Positions 16,461 to 25,826 of a stretch of 64,000 nucleotides of DNA are shown in pieces. A program made the position numbers and the translations under genes. Positions within the stretch are counted from its first letter, which is position 1. Each line of letters begins with the position of its first letter. Source of the DNA: Flavobacteriaceae bacterium (GTDB lineage Bacteria > Bacteroidota > Bacteroidia > Flavobacteriales > Flavobacteriaceae); contig JAQWGN010000007.1 in assembly GCA_029238215.1 (NCBI GenBank), forward strand, positions 1-64,000, read 5' to 3'. Below the pieces are notes generated by a model. It ran no database searches. It saw nothing but the letters and a program-made list of their open reading frames with translations, and was not told the origin of the DNA.

Positions 16461-17870
16461 CTAGAGTGTTGAGGGACAGACGTGCGAACTGACAGGGATT
16501 CCTGCCGCTTCTATGGCACTAAAACCCCCTGAAATATCAATAAGATTATGGATTCCACGGCTTTTTAAAATAGAAGCTGCAATTACACTTCTGTATCCAC
16601 CTGCACAATGCATATAGAAATTACCTTTTGTGGGGAAGGAAGCTAAATGTTCATTTATAAGCCGAAGCGGAGTGTTTGTTCCTGTTGGAATATGCGATGC
16701 GTTATATTCTGTTTCTTTACGTACATCAAACACGATTGCGGTGTCATTTTCAATGACTTTTTTTAAATCTGTTGCCGCTACCGATTGAATCGAATCACAT
16801 TCTTTTTGAGCATTTCGCCACGCATCAAACCCTCCTTTGAGATACCCCAAGGTATTATCGAAACCAACACGAGACAATCGCGTTACAGCCTCCGTTTCTA
16901 GCCCATCTGGAACAACCAATAATATGGGCTGCTTTACATCGGCAATAAGTGCTCCAACCCAAGGAGCAAAACCACCATCTAGGCCAATAAAAATAGAACG
17001 CGGGATATGCCCTTCGACAAAATCATTTTGATGCCGAACGTCTAACACCAAGGCCCCAGTTTCGTTGGCAGCAATTTCAAAAGCATCAGGGGATAATGCT
17101 TGTGTCCCTTGCGCGACCACTTCTTCAAGGTCAGCGTAGCCCTCTTTATTCATTTTAACGTTTAGGGGGAAATACTCAGGAGGGGGTAATAAGCCATCTG
17201 TCACTTCTTTAACAAACTCTTCTTTGGTCATGGTTTCACGCAATGCATAGTTCACTTGCTTTTGATTCCCCAAAATATCTATGGTCTCTTTCATCATGTT
17301 TTTGCCACAAGCTGAACCAGCGCCATGCGCAGGGTATACAATTACATCGTCTGCTAGAGGCATAATTTTTTCTCTGAGGCTTTCAAATAAGGTTGCTGCA
17401 AGCTGTTCTTGGGTAAGGTGTGCTGCTTTTTGGGCTAAGTCTGGACGACCAACATCACCTAAAAAAAGGGTGTCTCCTGTAAAAATAGCGTGGTCTTTAC
17501 CCTGTTCATCACGTAATAAATACGTTGTGCTTTCCATGGTATGTCCTGGTGTATGGAGCACAACAATTTGTGCTTTTCCTAGAGGGAAAACCTGCCCATC
17601 TGTAGCAATTGTTGCTTTAAAGTTGGGGTTTGCGTTAGGTCCAAAAACAATAGGAGCTCCTGTTTTTTTGGATAGCGTAAGGTGGCCGCTGACAAAGTCA
17701 GCATGAAAATGCGTTTCAAAAACATATTTGATAGCGGCATTGTCACGTGTTGCTCGTTCAAGGTATGGACTGGTTTCGCGCAGGGGGTCAATAACGGCGA
17801 CTTCTCCATCACTTTCAATATAATAGGCTCCTTGAGCCAAACATCCAGTATATAATTGCTCTACACGCAT
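16461..17870 (-). CDS. Metallo-beta-lactamase-fold hydrolase fused to two rhodanese domains
   Basis: This is a 469-residue cytoplasmic protein. The N-terminal domain has the persulfide-dioxygenase/glyoxalase II type metal site: His54, His56 and Asp58 in THFHADF, His63, His110 (HTPGHT) and Asp133 (TGDTLF). Two rhodanese domains follow, at about 260-355 and 370-465. The first has PDG where the active Cys should be and is inactive; the second has HCAGGYRS with its Cys. The family oxidises glutathione or other persulfides and passes sulfane sulfur, protecting against sulfide. It is followed by a SulP-transporter gene on the same strand. The exact substrate is inferred. Confidence 0.88.
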   Translation of the reverse strand: MRVEQLYTGCLAQGAYYIESDGEVAVIDPLRETSPYLERATRDNAAIKYVFETHFHADFVSGHLTLSKKTGAPIVFGPNANPNFKATIATDGQVFPLGKAQIVVLHTPGHTMESTTYLLRDEQGKDHAIFTGDTLFLGDVGRPDLAQKAAHLTQEQLAATLFESLREKIMPLADDVIVYPAHGAGSACGKNMMKETIDILGNQKQVNYALRETMTKEEFVKEVTDGLLPPPEYFPLNVKMNKEGYADLEEVVAQGTQALSPDAFEIAANETGALVLDVRHQNDFVEGHIPRSIFIGLDGGFAPWVGALIADVKQPILLVVPDGLETEAVTRLSRVGFDNTLGYLKGGFDAWRNAQKECDSIQSVAATDLKKVIENDTAIVFDVRKETEYNASHIPTGTNTPLRLINEHLASFPTKGNFYMHCAGGYRSVIAASILKSRGIHNLIDISGGFSAIEAAGIPVSSHVCPSTL

Positions 17871-17924
17871 GGTGGTTTTATTGTTGTAAAAATAAGCGTT
17901 CTCTTTTAATATGATGCGACATGC

Positions 17925-19655
17925 TTATGTTTCGTTTTGTTTTGTTTGAAGTGAGATTTTTTCTTGAAGTTTTGTTTTGGGCGTTTTATGTAGGGCAAAA
18001 TTGTAGGCATCAATGGTATTGACAAAAAAATTATCCCGACCAATTATCTCAATGAGCTTTGAGTTTTTTATGATATCTCGAGTAGGTCCAATTACTTCAG
18101 AAAAGAGCACGGTTATCCCTTGTTTTTTTAAATCTATGATTACGTTTTCGAGCATGAATAGTGCACTACTATCTATATAATTTATCGGCTCTGCTTTTAA
18201 AATAATTGTCTTGGGCAGGGGATTAACATTGGTAAGGTGGCGGCTTACTTCTGTTTTGAAAAAATCTTTATTTCCAAAGTAGAGTTGTGCATCAAAGCGC
18301 AGAACAAGCACAGAGGGTTCATGTTCTATATCGTCTTCAAAACGTGTTATATTTTTAAAATATGCCGTTCCTTTTATTTTACCCAACACAGCCATATGCG
18401 GCTTTGATGTTCTATACACTAACAATAAAAGCGCGAGCAATGTTCCAAATAAGATTCCCTCTATAATCCCAACAAAAAGGGTCAACAAAAAGGTGATCAG
18501 TAATAGATAAAATTCGTCTTTGGTATTTTTGAACAATGTTTTTGGGTACCGTACATCAACAAGATTAACAACAGCTACTAAAATTATAGCCGCCAAGATA
18601 GCGTTGGGGAGATAATAAAATAGTGGGGTTAAAAACAACAAGGTACACCCAACAATACCCGCTCCAATAAGGCCTGTCAGCCCAGTTTTTCCTCCGCTCA
18701 AGTCAACCACTGCGGTTCGGGAAAAACTACCAGTAGTAGCGTAGGACTTAAAAAACGACCCTGTGATATTGGCAACCCCTAAGGCGATAAGCTCTTGGTT
18801 TGGATTCACTTCATAACCATGCTTTGTTTGAATTGCTTTGGCAAGTGACACCGCTTCCATAAACGCTATAAGTGCAAGCGTCAGCGCAATAGGGAATAGC
18901 TCACTAAGGGCAGATAGACTTATTGAGGGTACTTCAAAGGCAGGGAGACCGCTAGGAATCTCACCCACTATCTGAATGCCGTAGGTGTCTAACTTAAAAT
19001 AGTAAACAGCCAGAATACCAAGGACTACAACGAGCAATGCACTGGGAATACGCGTATTTATTTTTTTAAAGATTACAAGAAGTAGAATTCCCAAAAGTCC
19101 AATACCTAATGCATAGCCGTTGATTTGTGATAAACTATTGAAAATAGTGTTAAGCGTTAGATGAAACTTGCTGGTTCGTTCAAGTTCAATACCAAGAAGG
19201 TGGTTAAACTGACTGAATCCAATAATTAATGCAGCAGCTGAAGTAAAACCACTAATCACGGGTTTGGATAAAAAATTTACTAAAAACCCCATTTTTAAGA
19301 GTCCCAGTACCAATTGAATCGTCCCCATAAAAAGCGCCAATACAATGGCCATGGCGATGTAGTGGTCTATTCCCGAAATAGCAAGTGTACCCAACCCGGC
19401 AGCTACCAATAATGAGTCCATGGCAACAGGACCTACTGCAAGGTGCGCGGAGGTGCCCATAAGCGCATAAACAATTTGAGGCATCAGTGCTGCATACAGC
19501 CCATAGACAGGCGGTAGCCCTGCAATCATGGCATAGGCCATGCCTTGAGGAATAAGCATGACGCCGGCAGTAATGCCTGCAGAAAGGTCTCCAGCAAGGT
19601 ATTTCTTCTTGTATTTTGGAAGCCAGACAAGTATGGGAAACAAGCGTTTTATCAT
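17925..19655 (-). CDS. SulP family inorganic anion transporter with STAS domain
   Basis: This is a 576-residue membrane protein. I chose the ATG at 19655; a TTG nine codons upstream is the other option. About 12-14 membrane segments begin after YLAGDLSAGITAGVMLIPQG, the SulP signature, and include GLYAALMPQIVYALMGTS. A C-terminal STAS domain (about 440-555, RFDAQLYFGNKDFFKTEV and INYIDSSALFMLENV) completes it. Family members carry sulfate, bicarbonate or similar anions with H+ or Na+. It sits between the persulfide-type hydrolase and a second, divergent SulP gene 70 bp away. Sulfate or bicarbonate import is likely; the sequence does not decide which. Confidence 0.92.
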   Translation of the reverse strand: MIKRLFPILVWLPKYKKKYLAGDLSAGITAGVMLIPQGMAYAMIAGLPPVYGLYAALMPQIVYALMGTSAHLAVGPVAMDSLLVAAGLGTLAISGIDHYIAMAIVLALFMGTIQLVLGLLKMGFLVNFLSKPVISGFTSAAALIIGFSQFNHLLGIELERTSKFHLTLNTIFNSLSQINGYALGIGLLGILLLVIFKKINTRIPSALLVVVLGILAVYYFKLDTYGIQIVGEIPSGLPAFEVPSISLSALSELFPIALTLALIAFMEAVSLAKAIQTKHGYEVNPNQELIALGVANITGSFFKSYATTGSFSRTAVVDLSGGKTGLTGLIGAGIVGCTLLFLTPLFYYLPNAILAAIILVAVVNLVDVRYPKTLFKNTKDEFYLLLITFLLTLFVGIIEGILFGTLLALLLLVYRTSKPHMAVLGKIKGTAYFKNITRFEDDIEHEPSVLVLRFDAQLYFGNKDFFKTEVSRHLTNVNPLPKTIILKAEPINYIDSSALFMLENVIIDLKKQGITVLFSEVIGPTRDIIKNSKLIEIIGRDNFFVNTIDAYNFALHKTPKTKLQEKISLQTKQNET

Positions 19656-19725
19656 TAGGACAAAAGTACTACAACTTTTCAAGCACTCCCTGTTTAAAAA
19701 TGCTCTTTATACGCCATATAAGGAT

Positions 19726-21393
19726 ATGGCCGACTATTTAATAAATAAGATCATACGGTTCTTCTACACAATTAAGTTACTTTTGCCGCTTAAATTTCAC
19801 ATCTTGAAGCCATTTAAACTTATAGATACGACCAATGGAGGTAGTATAAAAAACGATCTTTTATCGGGAATTACAGTCGCACTAGCCTTAGTTCCAGAAG
19901 CGGTAGCCTTTGCCTTTGTAGCAGGCATTTCTCCAATTGTTGGGCTCTATGGAGCTTTTATGATGGGACTTATTACATCCATTTTTGGAGGACGTCCAGG
20001 AATGATATCAGGAGCAACAGGCGCTATGGCAGTTGTTATGGTGCATTTGGTGAGTCAAGGAAATACTTTAGGAGGCGGTGATACGGCTGGATTGCAATTT
20101 TTGTTTGTTACTCTAGTGCTGGCAGGACTTATTCAAGTAGCTGCAGGCGTACTACGTTTGGGGAAGTTTGTTCGTATGATTCCGCACTCGGTAATGATGG
20201 GTTTTGTAAACGGATTGGCAATAGTGATTTTTATATCCCAGTTGGGCATGTTTAAAAGTCAAGGGGAATGGCTTACGGGCAGCGCGTTAATTACTATGGT
20301 TGGATTGGTAGGACTAACTATGGCCATAATGATTGGCGTACCCTATGTTACTAAAAAAGTTCCTGCAGCACTAACCGCAATATTGGTGGTTTCACTTCTT
20401 GTTATTTTTGGGAATGTTGAAACGGAAACGGTTCGATCTTTTATTGTGGCCAATGGAGGCGACGGCATACAGGCGGGCTTCCCAAGTTTTAATGTGCCTA
20501 TTATTGGGTTTACCCTCAATAACTTTTTGTTTATCCTTCCTTATGCCATTATCCTAGCAGCGATTGGATTGATAGAGTCTTTAATGACCCTCAATCTTAT
20601 TGACGAATTAACAGACTCGCATGGAAGCGGTAATCGAGAATGTGCTGCTCAAGGTTTGGGAAATATTGTCAATGGTTTTTTTGGTGGTATGGGTGGTTGC
20701 GCCATGATTGGCCAAAGTATTATTAACATAAAATCGGGAGGGCGTGGACGACTTTCTGGAATTACGGCAGCCCTAGCCTTGCTCTTTTTTATATTGTTTG
20801 GCTCTAGCTATATAGAGCAAGTTCCTATTGCGGCCTTGGTAGGGGTTATGTTTATGGTAGTCATTGGCACCTTTGCATGGAGTACGTTCCGTATTTTGAA
20901 CAAAGTCCCGCGCACCGATATTATCGTAATCCTATTGGTTACCGGGTTAACAGTAATTTTTGATTTGGCGCTTGCTGTTTTGGCAGGAGTTGTAGTTTCT
21001 TCGTTAGTATTTGCTTGGGAAAACGCCAAGCGTATTCGGGCGCGTAAATTCATAGATAATTATGGCGTAAAGCATTATGAAATTTACGGGCCATTATTTT
21101 TTGGCTCTATTGAATTGTTTAACAGCAAGTTTGATGTGCAAAGCGACCCCGATGAGGTTATTATTGATTTTAAAGACTCGCGTATTGTTGACCAATCGGC
21201 AATAGAGTGCATCAACAAACTAACCGAACGTTACCTAAAAAAAGGAAAGAACATCCACTTACGCCACTTGTCGTCAGATTGTGTTAAGCTTATTAAAAAG
21301 GCGGAAAAAATTTGTGAGGTTAACGTGCTGGAAGACCCCGACTACTTTGTGGTGATCGATAACTTTAGAAAAGCCCAGAAAGAATTGGCATAA
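19726..21393 (+). CDS. SulP family inorganic anion transporter with STAS domain (second, divergent)
   Basis: This is a 555-residue membrane protein. The ATG at 19726 is chosen because upstream in-frame ATGs lie inside the opposite SulP gene. It has [20 protein letters not shown], the multi-helix SulP core with [20 protein letters not shown], and a short STAS domain (about 470-545, [19 protein letters not shown]). It differs clearly from its neighbour: the core keeps [20 protein letters not shown], which is close to cyanobacterial BicA-type bicarbonate carriers. The two genes may therefore carry different anions. A strong terminator follows directly. Confidence 0.92.
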   Translation: MADYLINKIIRFFYTIKLLLPLKFHILKPFKLIDTTNGGSIKNDLLSGITVALALVPEAVAFAFVAGISPIVGLYGAFMMGLITSIFGGRPGMISGATGAMAVVMVHLVSQGNTLGGGDTAGLQFLFVTLVLAGLIQVAAGVLRLGKFVRMIPHSVMMGFVNGLAIVIFISQLGMFKSQGEWLTGSALITMVGLVGLTMAIMIGVPYVTKKVPAALTAILVVSLLVIFGNVETETVRSFIVANGGDGIQAGFPSFNVPIIGFTLNNFLFILPYAIILAAIGLIESLMTLNLIDELTDSHGSGNRECAAQGLGNIVNGFFGGMGGCAMIGQSIINIKSGGRGRLSGITAALALLFFILFGSSYIEQVPIAALVGVMFMVVIGTFAWSTFRILNKVPRTDIIVILLVTGLTVIFDLALAVLAGVVVSSLVFAWENAKRIRARKFIDNYGVKHYEIYGPLFFGSIELFNSKFDVQSDPDEVIIDFKDSRIVDQSAIECINKLTERYLKKGKNIHLRHLSSDCVKLIKKAEKICEVNVLEDPDYFVVIDNFRKAQKELA

Positions 21394-21420
21394 AAAAACC
21401 CGCCAACTGGCGGGTTTTTG
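21394..21420. terminator. Bidirectional Rho-independent terminator
   Basis: CCCGCC (21399-21404), loop AACT, GGCGGG (21409-21414), with an A run before and TTTTT after. It ends the SulP gene and probably also the minus-strand gene ending at 21440. Confidence 0.9.
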
Positions 21421-21439
21421 ATTGCTTTGCCCTTTTAGG

Positions 21440-22255
21440 CTATTTTACCAATTTCATGGTTTCTTTGCCGTTTTCTGAACCAAGCGAAAGTAAATAGACT
21501 CCACCTTTAAGTGCTGAAGTATCTAAGCTAAATTTCGCAGCGTTTGGCGCTGAAATATGCACTTGTTTTCCAGTAAGATCAAAGACTTGCACTTGATTAA
21601 CCACTGTAGCACCACTAACATGTATCTTGTTTTCAAATGGGTTGGGGTAGATAGAAAAGCTATTTTCCACATCGCCTAAAGAAGCGGTTGGCGCCTTATA
21701 AAAATAGATATTATCTAAATAAATAGAGGATCTTACTGCGGTATCAGCAGTAACTCCATCAGTTTGAAACTGCCCGTCAAACTTCATTTGGAAAATTGAG
21801 CCAAGAGTCAGTCCAGTAAAATCAGTTAGTGGAATATCAACACTATTCCAAGCACCTGCAACAACAGGGACTGTTACTAAAAATTCTGTTGGCGCACCTG
21901 CAGTCGCTATTGGAGTTACTTTTACAGTTCTTACATTTGCACTAACCCAGATGTCAATGTGCAAATTTTCCATTGCAGATATGTCTGTTGTAGTAACGTC
22001 TGTACCTTGATAATTAAAGTTTGAGTAGTGTAACACATTGTTCCCATCACCTGGATTAAATGCTGTGTCAACAGCTCCTGATTGACCCCAACCAGGATTA
22101 TAATTAGTTGCAATATCTGTATACGCATCGCTGTAAATAGAAATTACATCAGCAGCTAAAGCCGTTGGAGCAGTCGGAGAATCTGTTGGAGCTTGTGCTT
22201 TCACAAGATAGGTGCTTAGTGTAAGCACAATTAAAAGAGTAAATAGTTTTTTCAT
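21440..22255 (-). CDS. Secreted T9SS protein with one presumed glycan-binding module
   Basis: This 271-residue protein has a signal peptide (MKKLFTLLIVLTLSTYLVKA), a Pro/Ala/Thr-rich linker, one beta-sandwich-like module (about 35-185: ADVISIYSDAYTDIATNYNP, GWGQSG, NFNYQGTDVTT, MENLHIDIWV, SIYLDNIYFYK), and a T9SS type A tail (YPNPFENKIHV to the end). The module occurs once here, once in the 22516 gene and twice in the 24088 gene. No catalytic residues are evident, so surface glycan capture is the likely role. A tandem operator and -7 box upstream are shared with the SusC gene at 57038, which ties it to that locus. Confidence 0.75.
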   Translation of the reverse strand: MKKLFTLLIVLTLSTYLVKAQAPTDSPTAPTALAADVISIYSDAYTDIATNYNPGWGQSGAVDTAFNPGDGNNVLHYSNFNYQGTDVTTTDISAMENLHIDIWVSANVRTVKVTPIATAGAPTEFLVTVPVVAGAWNSVDIPLTDFTGLTLGSIFQMKFDGQFQTDGVTADTAVRSSIYLDNIYFYKAPTASLGDVENSFSIYPNPFENKIHVSGATVVNQVQVFDLTGKQVHISAPNAAKFSLDTSALKGGVYLLSLGSENGKETMKLVK

Positions 22256-22288
22256 AATATATAGATTTTAGGATTTAAATTGTTTACC

Positions 22289-22348
22289 ACAATATAAGCG
22301 CTTATAATTATTGAATTCTGATAATTATATATACAATACCTATACAAT
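22289..22348 (-). promoter_or_regulatory. Tandem operator (ATTGTATA x2, 11-bp period) and -7 box
   Basis: On the minus strand, ATTGTATA (22348-22341), GGT, ATTGTATA (22337-22330), then 33 bp, then TATATTGT (22296-22289), a near match to TAnnTTTG. The layout recurs before the 22516, 24088 and 57038 genes. Confidence 0.75.
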
Positions 22349-22460
22349 GACAACAAAACTTGCCATAAATTATTTAAATAATAACAATACTTAAAAAATA
22401 ATGATTTATTTAAATTAAAAATATTTTTCAGAACAGCTGCTTTTTGGTTGTTTTTAGGGC

Positions 22461-22497
22461 AAAAAAAATCCTGTGCCAAAGACACAGGATTTTTTTA
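22461..22497 (-). terminator. Terminator downstream of the 22516 gene
   Basis: ATCCTGTG pairs with CACAGGAT around CCAAAGA, flanked by A and T runs, so it can work on either strand. A near copy lies at 24033-24066. Confidence 0.88.
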
Positions 22498-22515
22498 ATA
22501 AATGTTGTTGTTTAA

Positions 22516-23892
22516 CTATTTTACCAACTTTGTTGATAGTTCTTGGTCACCGCTTTTAATCGTTAGTAGGTAAAAGCCTTTGTTAAGGCTACTTACATCC
22601 AAGCTAGTTTTTTCAACGTTTGGCGTAGCACGTAGTACTTCACGGCCTGTAAGATCATAAATAGTAACAGTATCAATAGTAGTTGCTGCGTTAATTTTTA
22701 AGGTGTTTTTTACAGGGTTAGGATAGGCCACTATACCTGCGTTGCTTAAGTCACCAATGCTAAGCGCGGTGCCCTTATAAGCATATAGGTTATCATACCA
22801 CACCTTGTTATGTAGGTTGGAAGTTATTCCAAACTCCTTAAATCCGGTGAAGGCTGATAAATTGACAGGAACATCGATTGACACCCAACTACCAGCGACA
22901 AGAGCAGGAGAAGAAGCAGCGTTGAAATTCACTTCCAATGCAGCTGCACCTGGCTGTTGTACAAATTTCACATTAAATACTGAAGAAGTCACATCTGTTC
23001 CGGCCTCAATATATACGTCAACATGAAGATTTGTAAACGTGCTTGCATCAATTCCATCGTTTAGCACAATCCCTTGGCATGGATTTGATCTGAATGCCTG
23101 TGTTGCATTTCCAGCGATATCAACTTCTGCAATAGAATTAGAACCGCACCATCCAGCGTCGAAATTACTGGCAACATCTGTGTAGGCGTCACTGTATAAT
23201 GAAATTACATCGGTTGCATTTCTTGCCGGAGGGGTAGGAGCGGCTGTTGTTGGCGCAGCAGAACATGGGCTACAACTTGTACCTCCACAATCTATAAATG
23301 TTTCATCACCGTTCATTATTCCATCGCTACACGTTGGCCCTGAAGGAACATGTTTTACAGCTTTTATATTGTCTGCATACATGGTTATTGGCTGAACAGG
23401 ACTATTCCATCCTGAGTCAGCAGCATTTCTGTTAGGAAAAAACGCAACTCTGGTATATACCCCGTTTGCTGTTGTTGTGCCATCAGAACCAGTTGTAAAC
23501 GTAAAGGTTAGTGTTTCCCAACCAGTTCCACTGTGCGCTTGAGTGTTAGCCGCACTTGGAGCGGTACTTACATGATCTTCAACTTTAGCCATTAATGAAA
23601 AAGCGGTAGTTGAATATACGTCAACTTGCATTGTTTTATCAGATGTCAAGTTTGCATAATTACCCGATGCTAAATCAACCTGTGCTCCTTGCCAAAGGTT
23701 TCCACCAGGATCTGTAACCAATTTAAAAGTGCTTCCATGAGTGCCTCCAGTTTGTGGGTCGGCCTCAATAACTGCTCCCCCTAAGCCCTCAAAGTCTGAT
23801 ATAGTGGGTGAACCTTCAAAATCTTCCAGAACGCTTTGCCCGAAGCAAACCGCTCCAACTGTTAAAACAACTATAGTAAATAATTTTTTCAT
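22516..23892 (-). CDS. Secreted T9SS protein with two different presumed glycan-binding modules
   Basis: The protein is 458 residues from the ATG at 23892 (MKKLFTIVVLTVGAVCFGQ); an upstream in-frame start would place 27 odd residues before the signal peptide. An N-terminal beta-rich domain (about 20-180, LEDFEGSPTISDFEGLGG) resembles a carbohydrate-binding fold. A Cys-rich linker follows (CSDGIMNGDETFIDCGG, then SCSPC), then the module shared with the 21440 and 24088 genes (about 225-375, DVISLYSDAYTDVASNFDAG), then a T9SS tail. No catalytic motif is seen. The last 45 residues are almost identical to those of the 24088 gene. The same tandem operator lies 58 bp upstream. Confidence 0.72.
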   Translation of the reverse strand: MKKLFTIVVLTVGAVCFGQSVLEDFEGSPTISDFEGLGGAVIEADPQTGGTHGSTFKLVTDPGGNLWQGAQVDLASGNYANLTSDKTMQVDVYSTTAFSLMAKVEDHVSTAPSAANTQAHSGTGWETLTFTFTTGSDGTTTANGVYTRVAFFPNRNAADSGWNSPVQPITMYADNIKAVKHVPSGPTCSDGIMNGDETFIDCGGTSCSPCSAAPTTAAPTPPARNATDVISLYSDAYTDVASNFDAGWCGSNSIAEVDIAGNATQAFRSNPCQGIVLNDGIDASTFTNLHVDVYIEAGTDVTSSVFNVKFVQQPGAAALEVNFNAASSPALVAGSWVSIDVPVNLSAFTGFKEFGITSNLHNKVWYDNLYAYKGTALSIGDLSNAGIVAYPNPVKNTLKINAATTIDTVTIYDLTGREVLRATPNVEKTSLDVSSLNKGFYLLTIKSGDQELSTKLVK

Positions 23893-23908
23893 GATTTTAT
23901 TATTTCTC

Positions 23909-23968
23909 ACAATATATGCGTAATATATTATCACATCTGAAAAATAACCTATACAATATCTATACAAA
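23909..23968 (-). promoter_or_regulatory. Tandem operator and -7 box, second copy
   Basis: On the minus strand, TTTGTATA (23968-23961), GAT, ATTGTATA (23957-23950), then 33 bp, then TATATTGT (23916-23909). Confidence 0.75.
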
Positions 23969-24032
23969 TGCAAAAAAACAGCGAAGCATTATATAATTCT
24001 TAAAACATCAACTTTTAGGGTGTGTTTACGAC

Positions 24033-24066
24033 AAAAAAAATCCCGTGCCAAAGACACAGGATTTAG
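24033..24066 (-). terminator. Terminator downstream of the 24088 gene
   Basis: ATCCCGTG pairs with CACAGGAT (one mismatch) around CCAAAGA after an A run on the plus strand; a near copy of 22461-22497. The U tract on the gene strand derives from that A run. Confidence 0.8.
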
Positions 24067-24087
24067 TTTGTAAATGTGGTTGTTTAA

Positions 24088-25638
24088 CTATTTCACCAAC
24101 TTTGTTGTTAGTTCTTGGTTACCACTTTTAACTGTTAGCAGATAGAACCCTTTGTTAAGGCTACTTACATCCAAGCTAGTTTTTTCAACGTTTGGCGTAG
24201 CACGTAGTACTTCACGACCTGTAAGATCAAAGATGCTTACGTTATTAATCGCAGCTCCTGCACTAATGTTAAGCCTGTTGTTTACTGGGTTAGGGTAGAT
24301 GTTAAATGATGAGTCAAAATCATTAAGCGAAAGCGTTCCGCTAAAGAAGTAGATATTGTCAAGGTAAATATCTGAACGAACTGCAACATCTGCAGTTGCA
24401 CCATCTGCTGCAAACTGACCATCAAATTTAAGTTGTATAACGTCTTGTGGAGTAGTAATACCAGAAAAACTTGAAACGGGAATATCCACACTATTCCAAG
24501 CGCCAGGCGTAGTTGTAACAGCAACTAAAGTTTCACCACCTCCAACAGGAGTAACTTTTACGGTCCTGGTGTCATTAGGGGCTACCCATATATCAATATG
24601 TAAATAATTCATTCCAGAAATATCTGACGAAGCTATTTCAGTTCCTTGATAATTAAAGTTTGAATATACCAATAGATTGTTTCCATCTCCTGTATCATAA
24701 GCAGCATTAACAGTCCCTGCTTGTCCCCAACCGGGATTCATATTAGTGGCAACAGAACTATAAGCATCGCTATAAATAGAAATTACGTTGGCAGCATCTC
24801 TTGTTGGAGTTGGGGGAGCAGAGTTAGGAATACCTATATAAAACGAAATTGTGTATGTTTCAGTTGTATTTCCATCTGCAGCTGTTACAATTACAGTCGC
24901 ATCTCCCGGAATAGCCGTAGCTTGAGTAACAACTGCATTAGCACCAGTATCAGTGGTTGTGGCTGCAACAGTAGGAGGAGTTGCTGTTCCTGTCACAAGA
25001 GCTTGGGAATAGCTAGTATTAGCTGAATTAAAGCTACTAATAGCTGTACCATCTAAAGTAATATCGCTTAAGGATGCATCAGTTCCTGCAGCTGATGGCT
25101 CTTTCCAAAAGTATAAGTTATCTACGTATACATCAGTTGGCGCACCACCATCCATTTTAACCTGGAATACACTATCCCACGTCATTCCTGTAAAACTTGA
25201 TTTAGGGATATCAATACTTGACCATTGACCAGCGGTATATGTCATCGAAAATAAAAATTCTCCCACACCTGTACCATTGTTGATAGGGGTGATTTTTAAA
25301 TCAGCTGTAGTTCCCGCAGGTACCCAAATATCAACATGTAGGTATTCCATGTTTGCTACGGTAGTTTGCGCAGCAAACTCAATTCCCTGATAATTCATAC
25401 CTGGATAAGCCAAGGCAGTATTTCCGCTGGAAGCAGGTTCAATTTCTGAAGCGGAACCAACACCTGCCTGACCCCAATTTGGATTCGTATTAATTCCAGG
25501 CACATTTCCATAAGTGTTGCTGTAAATAAACACGACATTTTCTGGCAACTTAGTCGGCACTGGTGCGTCGGTTGTCGGTTGTGCATAACTTAGGGAAAAA
25601 CACATTATTGTGATAATAAGAGTATATAATTGTTTCAT
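24088..25638 (-). CDS. Secreted T9SS protein with two copies of the presumed glycan-binding module
   Basis: This 516-residue protein starts at the ATG at 25638 (MKQLYTLIITIMCFSLSYAQ). Module copy 1 (about 30-180, NVVFIYSNTYGNVPG, NWGQAGVG, YLHIDIWVPAG, DVYVDNLYFWK) is followed by a cadherin-like beta-sandwich domain (about 185-270, ASLSDITLDGTAISSF, ETYTISFYIG). Then come module copy 2 (about 290-435, NVISIYSDAYSSVATN, GWGQAG, SDIYLDNIYFF) and a T9SS tail. Trp/Tyr-rich surface strands and no catalytic residues suggest glycan binding. The order 24088-22516-21440 with the same operator in front of each gene shows family expansion by duplication. Confidence 0.75.
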   Translation of the reverse strand: MKQLYTLIITIMCFSLSYAQPTTDAPVPTKLPENVVFIYSNTYGNVPGINTNPNWGQAGVGSASEIEPASSGNTALAYPGMNYQGIEFAAQTTVANMEYLHVDIWVPAGTTADLKITPINNGTGVGEFLFSMTYTAGQWSSIDIPKSSFTGMTWDSVFQVKMDGGAPTDVYVDNLYFWKEPSAAGTDASLSDITLDGTAISSFNSANTSYSQALVTGTATPPTVAATTTDTGANAVVTQATAIPGDATVIVTAADGNTTETYTISFYIGIPNSAPPTPTRDAANVISIYSDAYSSVATNMNPGWGQAGTVNAAYDTGDGNNLLVYSNFNYQGTEIASSDISGMNYLHIDIWVAPNDTRTVKVTPVGGGETLVAVTTTPGAWNSVDIPVSSFSGITTPQDVIQLKFDGQFAADGATADVAVRSDIYLDNIYFFSGTLSLNDFDSSFNIYPNPVNNRLNISAGAAINNVSIFDLTGREVLRATPNVEKTSLDVSSLNKGFYLLTVKSGNQELTTKLVK

Positions 25639-25653
25639 AATTTTTGATTTATT

Positions 25654-25713
25654 CAAATATATATAACAAAATTATTGAATTAAGAAATATTATATCTACA
25701 ATATGTCTACATG
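25654..25713 (-). promoter_or_regulatory. Tandem operator (degenerate) and exact -7 box
   Basis: On the minus strand, CATGTAGA (25713-25706), CAT, ATTGTAGA (25702-25695), then 33 bp, then TATATTTG (25661-25654). The half-sites differ slightly from the other copies, but period and spacing are kept. Confidence 0.7.
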
Positions 25714-25826
25714 GCAAAAAACAACCCCTTACATTACTGATATAAGAATATACAGCATATAGCATATGCTGTAAAAGTGGCTTCTAAATCTGTTGTATGG
25801 AGTATTTTTTGGAACCTAGCTAATGC

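Noticed and set aside
17281-17706. 141-aa frame opposite the metallo-beta-lactamase/rhodanese gene
   Set aside because: The opposite strand encodes a complete, motif-bearing protein; this frame has no recognisable domain.
19558-19725. Upstream extension of the second SulP gene
   Set aside because: These codons lie inside the divergent SulP gene and do not resemble a SulP N-terminus; the ATG at 19726 fits better.
22252-22485. 77-aa minus-strand frame between the 21440 and 22516 genes
   Set aside because: It spans the operator, promoter and terminator of its neighbours and has the biased composition of AT-rich noncoding DNA.
24721-25026. 101-aa plus-strand frame rich in Ser, Cys, Arg and Asn
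   Set aside because: It is the antisense shadow of the Thr/Ala-rich cadherin-like part of the T9SS gene at 24088-25638.
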